A stretch of 64,000 bases of DNA from Avena insularis (lineage: Eukaryota; Streptophyta; Magnoliopsida; Poales; Poaceae): assembly GCA_023614405.1 (NCBI GenBank), contig CM042693.1:158736731-158800730 (forward strand), read 5' to 3'. The translations under genes were made by a program, and so were the position numbers. The notes under the pieces were generated by a model that saw only the letters and a list, made by a program, of their open reading frames with translations, searched no databases and was not told the origin of the DNA. Below are positions 10,407 to 21,268 of this stretch, in pieces (positions within the stretch are counted from its first letter, which is position 1; the number at the start of each line of letters is the position of its first letter).

Positions 10407-12100
10407 TGTGTGTTGACTGTAGGATCATGACCTTAGAAATGGATTAGCAATAAGAGACCTGTATTAGGAGAACTATCATATCTCCTACTTATTAGATGTT
10501 CTTATATTTCTTGTCTATCTTTTCTATAACCTCTTCTTGTTTTAAAATTTGTAGTTGTCCATTCTTATGATACCTATATGAGAGTTTGCCTACAAGTAAA
10601 AAAACAAATAACATGACATAAATGAACATTTCACCAAGTTTTGGTAGGTCTAGACCACCATGTTTTATCTCTTTAGGAGATCATCGCTATCGTGTTAGCA
10701 TATTGTTCTTACCAACTTATGTGGTATCACAATATAGGTTGCTTGTTTGTTTGTACTAAACCATATTGTGTGATTCCTTATTTAGGATCTGTTATTTTGA
10801 AACTCTAAAGTTGCTGGAGTTTTCGTGTGGTTTTAAAATTATTTTAATGGTGTGAATTGATTGAAATTCGTGGGATTACTACTGCAGTTTTCTGCCTGAT
10901 CTGTTGTACCGCGCGATTTTTCATATTTTATTGGTAACTCAGAAAAATTTAAAAAAATAGGATCTGGAGCGTAATTACTTGTAGTACATGCACACAAATT
11001 GGCTAAAATTCTTGACGAGTTTCGGTCGGTCATAAAAATTCGTAAAGTCTTCTATACCGTTTTGACAGATTTTGTTTATTGCTTATATGTTGCTCTATTT
11101 TACTCTAGTATTGTTCCCAATGCTTTCAAACTATTTTGCGGTTATATACTACTAAGTTTATACACCTTTAATGTTATTATACAATTATTTGCTTTTTTGT
11201 TGATTCCTTATGATTGTTTGCTTGTTTGTGACATTGATTGCTTCATATAGTTATGGGTAGGATTATTTTCTTAGTCGTTTGTTTTCTATAGAATCTATTC
11301 TTCCCTATCTTGAACCCTTGGAGATATAATGATGTGTTAAGTGGAAGGTTTGACAACACAATGCATTTAGGAAGAAGAATGCTTTGTATAATGGAAAAAA
11401 ATATGTGGGAGTAGGAAGTGTCGAAATGATGTTATGTAGTAGATTACGTAACCTGAAAGTTGAAGTATCGATAGTTTAGTTTTAGTAGTAGCTTTGTTGA
11501 TTGAATACATGGGAGTATACATAGAGCATTAGTTTGTGCCCATGGAAACATTCTTCAAGGCAAGTGAGAATGCCCGAGTGATAGAAAAACGTGATTCACC
11601 TATCCTCATACAGGGTATTGATTTGGGTGCAGGATGGATTGATCACCATTCCTACTACTCTTATTATTCGCCCTTGTACTATTGGCTTTGTGAATCTTGA
11701 GTGCCCTTTTCAACCTTAGTAGAGAGTCGACATTGAGCCTAAACCCTAGAATGGTATATTGTTACACCCTTGTAAAAGTATCCATTGCTAAGCATAGGAA
11801 TGTGCGGTAAGGATGAATCCCAACTGTGAATTATGGGTACCGTGAAGTAAACATCCCCTAATTGGCCACCATGAGAGTTTCGCTAGTTTAAGAAGTGCTT
11901 TCTCAGAAACTATCAATCATGATGTTTAGAATGTGCTAGAGACATTGTGCCAATAAAAGTCTAAAGGCGAACCAATCTGAGCTAACTGAATCCTCGAGAA
12001 ATGACCAAGTCAATTTTATTTTAAGGGCGGTAGCACCCTAATGGATCCCGAACCTTTCTTTCTTTCTATCCTTCCCAAATCTCGGGACGAGATTTCTTTT

Positions 12101-12111
12101 AAGGGTGGTAG
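12101..12111 (+). promoter_or_regulatory. Element B polypurine tract
   Basis: AAGGGTGGTAG lies immediately before the 3' LTR start TGTCACATCC at 12114. This is the expected position of the plus-strand DNA primer. Confidence 0.75.
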
Positions 12112-12113
12112 TC

Positions 12114-15100
12114 TGTCACATCCCAAAATTCTCCTAATTTTGGAATGTGAAATAAATAAATAAGTTTGATTGATTGTTTGACTTGGTTGAATTTTCTCAA
12201 AGAAAATAAACTTTTGAATTGAAAATCCTCTCAACCTTGAATTCAAAACATTATATTCTTTTGTTATGACCTAAGTAGCCATATAGGCAAAAGGGCATGG
12301 ATTGATTATGGATTGTAGAATTGGTGTGCAAGATTACAAAAAATTCAAAATCATGACGCATGCATGAACAATATTGCATTAAACCCCAAGGAAATAATTT
12401 CGTTGTCCAAAAAGAAATTCAAAACCCTAAAATGGGATTTTCCCAATTCTAAGTACAACCTTAGAGCTACGGTTTTTTCCATAGTAAACTTTGAGAAAGA
12501 GTAAAAAAACGGCATACCTTCATAGAGGAAACTTTTAGAAAACCACAGAAATTTATTTGAGTCCATTTGTAGCTAAAATGCAAAAGTTATGTTTAATATA
12601 AGAAATAATAATAATGCCCTTTTGACCAAACTAAATATTCATTGGTTGGTAAATTATAAATGGACACCAAATAATGTAGAAAGTATCCTAAAAGTGTTGT
12701 GGTGATTTTACAAAATTTTAGAAACTTAAATGGTTCAATTCAGAGACCTAAATCAAAAACTATAAAAGAAAACTTAAATGAAAAAGAATAAAAACAAAAG
12801 GAAAAAAAACATATACTGTCTGAACCAGGCCCAGCCCAGCCTCTCCGCTTTCTTACATGCCGCTGCTTGCAGCCCCTTAGCCAAGGCCAGCCAGCCAAGC
12901 AGCTACACATCCCAGGTCGGCCCACCCGGGAACCAGAGCAACCCGCTCCCCCTCCTCTCTCACCGACGGGTGGACCCCACAAGTCATCCTGTTCCTCTCT
13001 TCTCTCCCGTGTTCATGATGAACACCGAGCCACCGCTGAATCCGCGACAAAATCGGCGGTTCCGTTCGATTCCTTCGCCCCTTACCCTCTATAAATCTCC
13101 CCAAATCCACGCGCCTCCTTCTTTTCCCGTTTCCGAACCCTAGCCACCTCCAAATCGGAACTTCCGATCTCACCGCCGCCATCACCATTGGCAGGAGCTT
13201 CAGAAGCTCGAGGTCCCTTGTACTCCGTCGCCCCCATCCTCTTCCTTACCCTCATTGTATTCCTCATGCAGAACCGCATCCGCTCATGTGTTTTTCCCCA
13301 TGCCCAGGTATCTGCAGTACCGCGGATTCCTCGTCCGAGCTCCGCCTCGCCGCAAAGCTCCAGCCGCCCGTTGTCGCTGATAGAGGAAGCAAGGATCGAG
13401 GGAAAGGACATCAGGATGCCTGCCTCTATCCGCCGCGTCACGTTGACCACCCAGATCTCGTCGGAGACCACCTAAGCCACCGGAGGACCACCGCCAGAGC
13501 CACCGCCTCCGTCCTCGTCTATCTCGCCGGTGAGCCTCGCCATCTTCATCGTGGACCGCACGATCTCCATAAGATCCAACGGCCACCGCACGTCCCCGGG
13601 CCGAAAGGGTACTGGCCACTCACAGCGTGCCACGTCGCACGGAATATACCCTGGGAATATTCCCTTATATTGTAAATTGAATAATTTTTTGCGGAATTGT
13701 ATTAAACATTGAAAAATCCATATAAAATTAACTATAGCTCCAAAAATTGTAAATAATATATCTATGGAAAGATAATTTCGTGTATATTATGAATATGCAA
13801 TATTATCAGACATTTACTATAAGAATTTGCCGCAATCATTTAAATGGATTAATGCACCTTTTAGAGTAATAAATTCATAGGAAAATAACCACTGTTCAGA
13901 AAATTGCAAATAATATACCGTTGGATTCAGAAAATTGTGAAGAACATTAACATGTCTTTATAAGCAACTTTTACACTATGTATTTACTGCAGTAGTTTAA
14001 ATGATTTAATGGCCTATTTGGAGTAAATAAATCATATGAAAATATTTATAGGTTATAAAAATACAAATAATATGTCTCTGGAATCCCTGGTTCATTTAGA
14101 ACACTTATCTGGCGTTATATATAATTTTTGTCGAAGAAAGTAAATTAAATGATTTAAACCCTTATAACTAGTATTTAAATCACAGAAAATTAACCAGAAC
14201 TCCAAAATTAGTGAAACCAATTGCTAAGGATTTGTATTGAAAATATATATCCAGAGAAATTGCTTTCCAAATTATTTGGTACTGTTAAAACAGAAATTCA
14301 TACAAAAATATTTAAACCCATTGAAATAGTGTTTTAATCATAGGAAAATATCTATAACTCCTTTTTAGGTGATTCAAATTGCCACTGTCTCTAAATTGCA
14401 TTACCTCTATCCAGTAGCATCTAGTTCACAATTTAATACGACATAAACATATTTAGTTCAATTAAAGTGGTATACTCCATATTAAATCGATACAACTTTA
14501 GTAATAAAAGCTTTAGTGCATTAAATGACTTTCCACATGCATCATGTAATCTAATTATATTCAGAACACTAAATGCAACAATTGTGACTCATTAAATCGT
14601 CATGCATGCATCTGTCCATCATTGTTTTCTTGTAATGTTGCATTGTTGCATGTTTGCAATGCTTTGAATGGTGTGTTTATTGTGTTTACTTCAAACGTTA
14701 GATTGTGAGGAGTGCAGCTATTGTGATTGCAACTACTATGATTGCAAGTATTATGGTTATTGCGAAAGAGGCCATTATAATTGTGAGGGTTATCTAATCG
14801 ACTACATCTACAACAAAGGCAAGTGGTGCTATCTTGGTCATAAATGTCCTATTGTTTTCCTATGCATTGTAGATGTTTTGTAGAATTGCATATGTAGGAA
14901 TTGATGTGTATATGCTATGCTATGTCCCATATTATTCCCTAGTATTCCTTGTTTATGAGCCATCGTATTGGTAGATTGCTTAGCTATGCTATTTAGACGA
15001 GGAAGGGAATCATACCATGAAAAGTTATTTGTTTTGAAAGGATTTTATTTTGTTAAATGACAAACCAACATGATTTTAATGAACCACCTGGGCGGAATGG

Positions 15101-16039
15101 CATTGATTGGGTCATCGAGTGTGGATTATGGTGGGGAATGCCGCCCAGGACACTGAGAAAGGATTGGTTTATTTGTTTGGAAGCTTTCGTGTGCAACCAT
15201 ATGCCAATAATGAAATGGGCGGTTGGTTGAACTCAGTAGGTTGTGGTAACTCGAACCCACGTATCCAGAGATATAGATAGTGTAGGTTGGACCGGTGCGT
15301 GTCGGGTTTGGGGAGCTACTTCCCGAACGGTTCCTTATTGGACTTCTCCCTATCATCACCCAATATGAGAGTGGTGGTACGAGCTGGGTTGGCCAAGTCA
15401 CATGGGTAAAGTGTACTAACCCCTGCAGGGTGTATAAACTAAGTACTTAGCCGTGTCCTCGGTTATGGACAATTTGAGCGACCTGATACTGATGCTATGA
15501 TATTTCTCACTCATCCTTATTTCTCAATTACTTAAAACTTGTTGGGTGAACATAATTGGGTAGGAGCACCTGGGAGTGAACCAGAGTGTCCTATTTATCG
15601 TATTGGAAAACTACTTTGTTACAAATGTTAGGATAAAACTGTTGCTTTATGCAAATGAGCCTGAACTCCACTTGGCCAAATAAGCATGTAGTTGATAGAT
15701 CTGTTGTTAACCACTTTAGCCTTCTTGCCATACATTCAATGTATTGACCATTCGTGGCTGCAACGTTTCATGTTGCAGGTTATATCGTATCTGAGTGATC
15801 GTTCATAGGTCTCTCCACTCAACATTTGTTCGCCTATGGAACATTTGAAGGATGGAGATCTACCTTGTATTCGTTTTCCGCTGTGTACTTGAATAAATAA
15901 TGTAAATTCTGGATCATATTCGTTGTATTTATGATGCACAGTTATATTTGGTATCATTTTGTACTGTGTGTGCCAGTGAACCGATCCAAGGATTGGCACT
16001 ATACACATGAACTCAGCCTTATCAGGCGAGGGTGTTACG
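12114..16039 (+). repeat. Element B 3' LTR, about 3.9 kb
   Basis: Starts TGTCACATCCC after the purine tract. The end corresponds to the GGTGTTACA end of the 5' copy, with the last base changed (GTTACG), so the edge is placed at about 16039. It has an AT-rich front, a GC-rich core with TATA-like site at 13090-13096 and a CT-rich leader, then an AT-rich tail. Downstream sequence is a Copia LTR. A 71-codon Cys/Tyr-rich ORF (14668-14883) is identical to one in the 5' LTR, which is expected from LTR identity alone. Confidence 0.87.
13090..13096 (+). promoter_or_regulatory. Probable TATA box in Element B 3' LTR
   Basis: TATAAAT follows a C/T-rich stretch and precedes a CT-rich leader. A 3' LTR promoter would transcribe outward into Element C. 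Confidence 0.6.
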
Positions 16040-17533
16040 CATTGAGTATTCAGAAGGTATGTGTTGAGGCACATGGATCAAGAGTGGGATTTGTCCATCC
16101 ATATGACAGATAGATATACTCTAGGCCCTCTCGGTGGAATGTCATCCAATTGGCTTACAAGCATGTGACTGGCTCACAAGGGATCACATATCACAGGAAT
16201 GAGTAAAAAGTACTTATCGGTAACGAGGTTGAACTAGGTATGCAGAGATACCGACGATCAAACCTCGGATAAGTAAAGTATCGCGAGACAAAGGGAAATT
16301 GGTATCACATATAAATGGTTCATTCGATCATAAAGAAATTGTAGAAATATATGGGAGCCATATCATTTCCAGATTCCTCTATTGTTTATTGATCGGAGAA
16401 GAGTCTCGATCATGTCTGCATAATTCACGAACTGTAGGGAGACACACTTAAGGATTCAATGTTCTTTAGTAGATATGGAATGTGAGTAAAGAGACCGAAT
16501 GTTGTTCGATGTCTCGGATGGGATCCGAGATATCACAAGGAGATCCAAAGAATAAGATTCATATAAGGAAAGTCCAATTCTGGACTTCGGGAATGGTTTC
16601 GGTGTTTTCACCGGAATGTTCTAGAAGGGTCTAGGAGGTCCATCGATCCGGAGAGGGAAAGGTACATGGATGTGTCATGAAAAAGTGGAATGGTTGCATC
16701 ATGTACTAGGTCACTTGGCTGGGCAATGGAAGAGAGAAATCAAACTCTAGTTTGAAAGTCAAACGCCAATTTGAAAAGTCAAATCCCAACATGGTAACCT
16801 AGTGGTGGAAGGAAAGGAAACCTTGGGAGAGAAGGTTTCCCTTTCCTCCACCAAGCCGTCAGCTAGCAAAGAAAGGGAGGGGCGCCCCCTCTCCCTACAC
16901 CTTGCACCTAGCCGGCGCCCCCCATAAACCCTAGGCCACCGCCCCTCCTGCTGCAGGCGCCCCAACTCTCCTCTAAACCGCTACCGTCGTCTAGTCTAAA
17001 CCCTAGCTGCCGGTTGCTCTACTCCCTCGTCGTATAAACTCTAGCCTCGAGGCTCTCTTTCCTCCACCATACCTGCTCTAGATTAGGCTAAGACCTGCGG
17101 GATTTCCCCTCTACTTCTGGTACCACGCCGTCATGCTGCCGGAATTGCGAGGAGAGATCTACAACCTCCGCTGCCTGCTGGAACAAGGGAGAGGAAGGTC
17201 TTCATCGAGTACCAAATGTGTGACCGACTGCAAGAGAGCTGCCAGAATGTGGCGCTGGAAGGATTGTCTTCGCGATCTTGAGATTAGCAAGTGAACGACT
17301 ACATCAACCACGAGAATCCGATCTCGTTAACCGCTTTGGATCTTTGAGGGTTAGTACTCTCTCAAATTGTTGCTACAATCTAGTAGATAGATCTTGGCTT
17401 TGTTTTCCATGCTACAAACCCCTAGATCTCTATCTACTACCTCGGACTATCTGTCCTTGGCACTATGAAGTTTTCATAAACATTTTTTCAAAGATTAATT
17501 TTAATATTAAAAACTATGCCCATTAGCCTTCAC
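16040..17533 (+). mobile_element. Element C: BARE/Angela-like Copia LTR fragment
   Basis: About 1.5 kb resembles, in order, the 3' two thirds of BARE/Angela/WIS-type Copia LTRs of Triticeae. Recognised blocks include the GGTAACGAGGTTGAACTAGG stretch, the ATACCGACGATCAAACCTCGG stretch, the ACACTTAAGGATTCAATG stretch, the GATGGGATCCGAGATATCAC stretch, and near the end GTCTTCGCGATCTTGAGAT and ACGACTACATCAACCACGAG. The 5' part is cut off by Element B. After about 17533 there is no tRNA-Met primer site, so this is a solo or broken LTR. A TATA-like CCATAAACCC (about 16921) may be the old promoter. The right boundary is approximate. Identification is by memory of the family pattern. Confidence 0.75.
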
Positions 17534-18037
17534 AGGTTGTCCAAAACTTCGTGGAGTTTCTTTTCTGTCGTGTTCGTATCTCCTTCTCGGAATAGGGAGT
17601 AATATGTCACAATTCTTACACTCTGCAGAGGTGCGTTACTTTACCCATGAGAGATTAAATCCTTGTTGCACAACCAAGCGTACTTTACCATCCACAATTC
17701 CTTGATATGGGGCCTAGTAGATGATCGAAGCCAATCACTGCCCTTCTTCGCGACCCCATATGCCTGCACGATCCTCCAGTCCAAGCTACATCTTTGTTAA
17801 GCCGACTTTCAGGCAAGCTACAACTCTAATAGGCCCCTGAAGACTCTATGAGCCAGTTATGCCCCTGGCAGGCTCCATATAGGTCCGACCATACCTTCGG
17901 CAGCCGCTCATAGATAATCTAGACACCAAAACCGTGGGCCTAAGGGTGCCCACCCATATGCTGAATCCACGCAAGGAATTACGTCATCACGTAAAGGTCT
18001 TCTTGCCGACATATGAAAGGAAGAAGATTCAGCTAAC
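17534..18037 (-). repeat. Chromovirus-LTR-like fragment, boundaries uncertain
   Basis: The minus strand contains a CATGGGTAAAGTAACGC...CTGCAGAGTGTAAG block like the one in Element B's LTR (CATGGGTAAAGTGTAC...CTGCAGTGTGTA, near 9750-9785). That suggests a piece of a related LTR in minus orientation. No termini or ORF are seen. Confidence 0.4.
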
Positions 18038-19762
18038 TTCTCTGTCCCATTCCAAATCTCATTTTTAACGCGTATTATACAACGCTAGAATCACTGATGT
18101 CATGGGTTATTAATTCCTATATGGTGTATCTTACTGCACATGGAATCCTAGATTCCATGCCAATCTTATATTTATCATCACTTAGGATGATAATAGAATT
18201 TTATTTCTTTGAGAAAATAGTATTTTATTTCTCCATATTAGAACATAGGTGATAACACACAAGATGCAAATACTTTGATAAAATACATCAAATGACATGA
18301 GCAAGTGATGAACTTGCCTTGTGATTACAAGCTAGTGAAGTCAGATGCTTGCACTCGACCTTGAGCTTCTATTTCTACAAAACACCATTATTGCCCGGTA
18401 AGGAAAATATTTAAAGAAGCAATTATGCTATGCATAGTAATGTAATGCATTAGTTTATTATTTTCCTTCTTTGCATGTTTTGCCCACATTATTAAAGTTC
18501 TAAGGCTTCTATTTCAATAAAAGAAAGTTAAGAGTTGATAATTCTTAAAATCTCATAAATATTATCTTAAATATTTTTTTGGTAACATATATTAATTTTA
18601 AAAGCTTAGAAATATTTTTTATTTAATTTTAACTCTTATTAATATTTCCTTAAAATTCCTAAAATACAATCTATTATTATTCCAAAAAGTAATAGATGTT
18701 TTAAATAAGATAATTTAATTTTATTTGACTAAGATACAAACTAATATTTTTCTTAGTTACCATATTCATTTAAGATCATAAAAGTGAATTTTATTCATTT
18801 TTAGATATTATGATCATTTTTAGAACATTCCATAAGGAATTTATATCATTAAAATAATTAATTATTTTTTTAATATCCTAAAATACAATCTATTATTTTT
18901 ATTAGGTAGATTATATTATTAAAAACACATGGATATATTACTTGTATTTTTATTTATTTTCCTAGAACTTAATTTGTTTTGAGGGTATTTTAGTCTTTTT
19001 AAAAGATAATTTTGGGGTTCATTTTCTTTAAATCTAGGCCTGACCCATTGGGCTGTCCCAACCTGTCCCAACCCAACTGGTTGGGTCAAACCCACCCAAC
19101 ACACCATTGGACCAGTTTACCGACCTAGTGCTCTCCTCTCTCTCGCTCGACTTCACCCTCTCATCTCTCGCTCTAGCGACCGTGAGTCGCCCCACCATCG
19201 TCGCTTGATTCCGGCCGTCCTTGACCTCTCCGGCTGCCGCCACGGTGCAAGGTGATGATGTCGTTGATGCTGCATTGTTTGGTCCTCTTCGATTCGCCAC
19301 TCATGCTTCCTACTGTCTGTGTCGCCACCTCACTAGCACCTAGGGTTTGGACCGTGTCGGTGGTTCGACGCTCTGATGCCACCCTAGCTCTGCCCTCATG
19401 CTTCGGTGACGAGATGGGTAGCCTCTTTCGTCTATAGTCTCTATGATCGTGACCTGACATGGGTTGCAGCGCCCTCCGGGTGCTCTCCGTGCCGCCGTGT
19501 TCATCTTCGTCACCTTGCACTGCTTCCTCTACTAATTTCTTAGCGAGGACCTTGGGTAAGTGGTGATTTATTCCTTCCTTCTCTTGATTCCTTCTGGAAT
19601 CTCTCACAGTGGTAATGGATTCCTCCCAGATAGCCCTATGGCTTATTCTAGGGTATATCTGTGATCAATACTACTTGTGTCTTGTGTCTTGATTGGTTTA
19701 GAAGTGATGAATATTGGTTTTACCCAAAAAAAATCCTAAACTTAACATTGTTCATGGCTGAG
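18038..19762. repeat. Repeat block P, copy 1
   Basis: This 1.7-kb block recurs in the same orientation at 52918-62900, where it is broken by two insertions. The first kilobase is very AT-rich. Then come a run of CCCAACC-type repeats, a CT-rich leader-like stretch, and a GAGGACCTTGGGTAAGTGG stretch with a 5' splice-site look. Two readings are open: the remnant 3' LTR of Element E, since the copies flank E, or the 5' region of an L1-type LINE, since copy 2 runs on into a LINE endonuclease. Copy 1 is uninterrupted at both insertion points of copy 2. It ends at 19762 against an Athila-type LTR. Confidence 0.7.
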
Positions 19763-20615
19763 TGATACGTCGTAAACGTATCTGTAATTTTTGATGTTCT
19801 GTGCTTGTTTAGTATCCACTTTGCTTTGTCTACACTTTGAGGTATTTTTATATGTTTTCTAGGACTAACCTATTAACAAGATGCCATAGTGCCAGTTTCC
19901 TGTTTTCTGTTATTTTTGGTTCTAGAAAAGTCAGAAAATGAATATTCTCGGAATTGGACGGGACAAAAGCCAAAGTCAATATTTCACTGAAGAGAACACG
20001 GAGCCAAAAGACGAGACGGAGAAGGTCCTGTAGGAGGCCACCCCCCCTGGCCACGCGGCCAGGCCTGGCCTGCTCCTAGGGGGTGCAGCCGTCTCGGGCA
20101 CCCCCTCGGCCTCCCTCTTCGCCTATAAGAAGCCCCCGATACCTAAACCCTAAGGACCCAATCAATCTTCCACGAAACAGTCTATAGCCGCCGCCACCAT
20201 CGTCCCTAGATCGGGGGGATATGAAGCTCTTCCCGACACCCTGCCAAAGGGGAGAGATCATCCCGGAGGCCTTCTTCATCACCATGTCAGCCTCTGGTAT
20301 GATGCATGAGTAGTTCCACCTTGGACTATGGGTCCATATAGTAGCTAGATGGTTGTTTCTCCTCCTTTGTGCTACCATGTTTAGATCTTGTGAGATCCTT
20401 TCATGATCAAGATCATCTATTTGCAATCATGCATGTTGTGTTTGTGGGTATCCGATGGATATTGAGATTACTATGTCAGATTGGTTAATGATTCTATCTT
20501 ATTGATTCTATCATGTCTATGTTGTTTGAGATCTTGCATGCTCTCCATTTCTAGTAGCTATCTTGTCCAAGTAGATGCTAGTGACTCTAAGAGGGAGTAT
20601 TTATGCCCGATAGTG
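19763..20615 (+). repeat. Athila-type LTR fragment, forward arm of an inverted pair
   Basis: Starts TGATACGTCGTAAACG, the LTR start shared by Elements D and G, and follows it for about 850 bp to GGGAGTATTTATGC. It stops there, before the LTR end. After a spacer of about 33 bp the same LTR family follows in reverse (20649-21268), giving a head-to-head palindromic arrangement. No interior or primer site belongs to this arm. Confidence 0.8.
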
Positions 20616-20648
20616 ACTCCAAGTAGATGTTATGACAACTTAATACTA

Positions 20649-21268
20649 AGATTTCTGTCACTTCCCTAGATTTAATAGAGGCATGAACCCACTATAGAGC
20701 ATAAATACTCCCTCTTGGAGTCACTAGCATCTACTTTTCCAAGATAGCTACTAGAAGCGGGACAACATGCATGATTACAAATAGATGATCTTGATCCTGA
20801 ATAGAGCTCACAAGATCTAAACTAAACAAAGGAGGAGAAACAACCATGTGCTCTGTATGGACCCATAGTCCAAGGTGGAACTATCGAGGATTTATATAGG
20901 TGAAGAGGCAAGGAAGGAGCGCGGCTAGGGGCCCACACCCTGCCTAGGCACGGCCTAGGGTGGGCCCGCGTGTGGGGGGGGGCTATGGCCACCCTGTGGC
21001 TCCCCTCCGGTCGCCCTTCGGTCTCTGTCTTCGTCTTGGTGAAATATTGACTTTGGATTTTGTCCCGTCCAATTCCGAGAATATTTCCTGACTAGCTTTT
21101 CTGAAACCAAAAACAACAAAAAACAGGGAACTGGCACTACGGCATCTTGTTAATATGTTAGTCCCAGAAAATGTATAAAAATACCTCAAAGTGTAGACAA
21201 AGCATATCAAAGTGGATACTAAACAAGCATGGAACATAAAAAATTATAGATACGTTTACGACGTATCA
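20649..21268 (-). repeat. Element D 3' LTR, truncated with internal deletions
   Basis: Ends at the right in the reverse complement of TGATACGTCG next to the purine tract. Compared with 24634-26204 it lacks the LTR end and has at least two internal gaps (near 20762 and 20885). It forms the reverse arm of the inverted pair. Confidence 0.82.

Larger units (their letters stand above)
10392..12113 (+). other. Element B internal region, no recognisable coding sequence
   Basis: About 1.7 kb between PBS and 3' LTR. Short ORFs exist (for example 10999-11250) but none resembles gag, protease, RT or integrase, and they are T-rich with hydrophobic composition expected by chance. I see no other motif apart from the PBS at the start and purine tract at the end. 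Confidence 0.7.
7908..16039 (+). mobile_element. Element B: non-coding (non-autonomous) gypsy-like LTR retrotransposon
   Basis: Plus-strand element with a truncated 5' LTR (7908-10391), a short interior (10392-12113) and a full 3' LTR (12114-16039). The PBS follows the 5' LTR and a purine tract precedes the 3' LTR. The shared LTR portions are nearly identical, with scattered substitutions and small indels, so the insertion is fairly recent. No gag or pol similarity is visible in the 1.7-kb interior. The end of the interior (CTCGGGACGAGATT then a purine tract) resembles the 3' end of chromovirus pol, so B probably derives from that group by loss of coding sequence. It is inserted in the Copia LTR Element C, and Element A is inserted in it. 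Confidence 0.85.
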
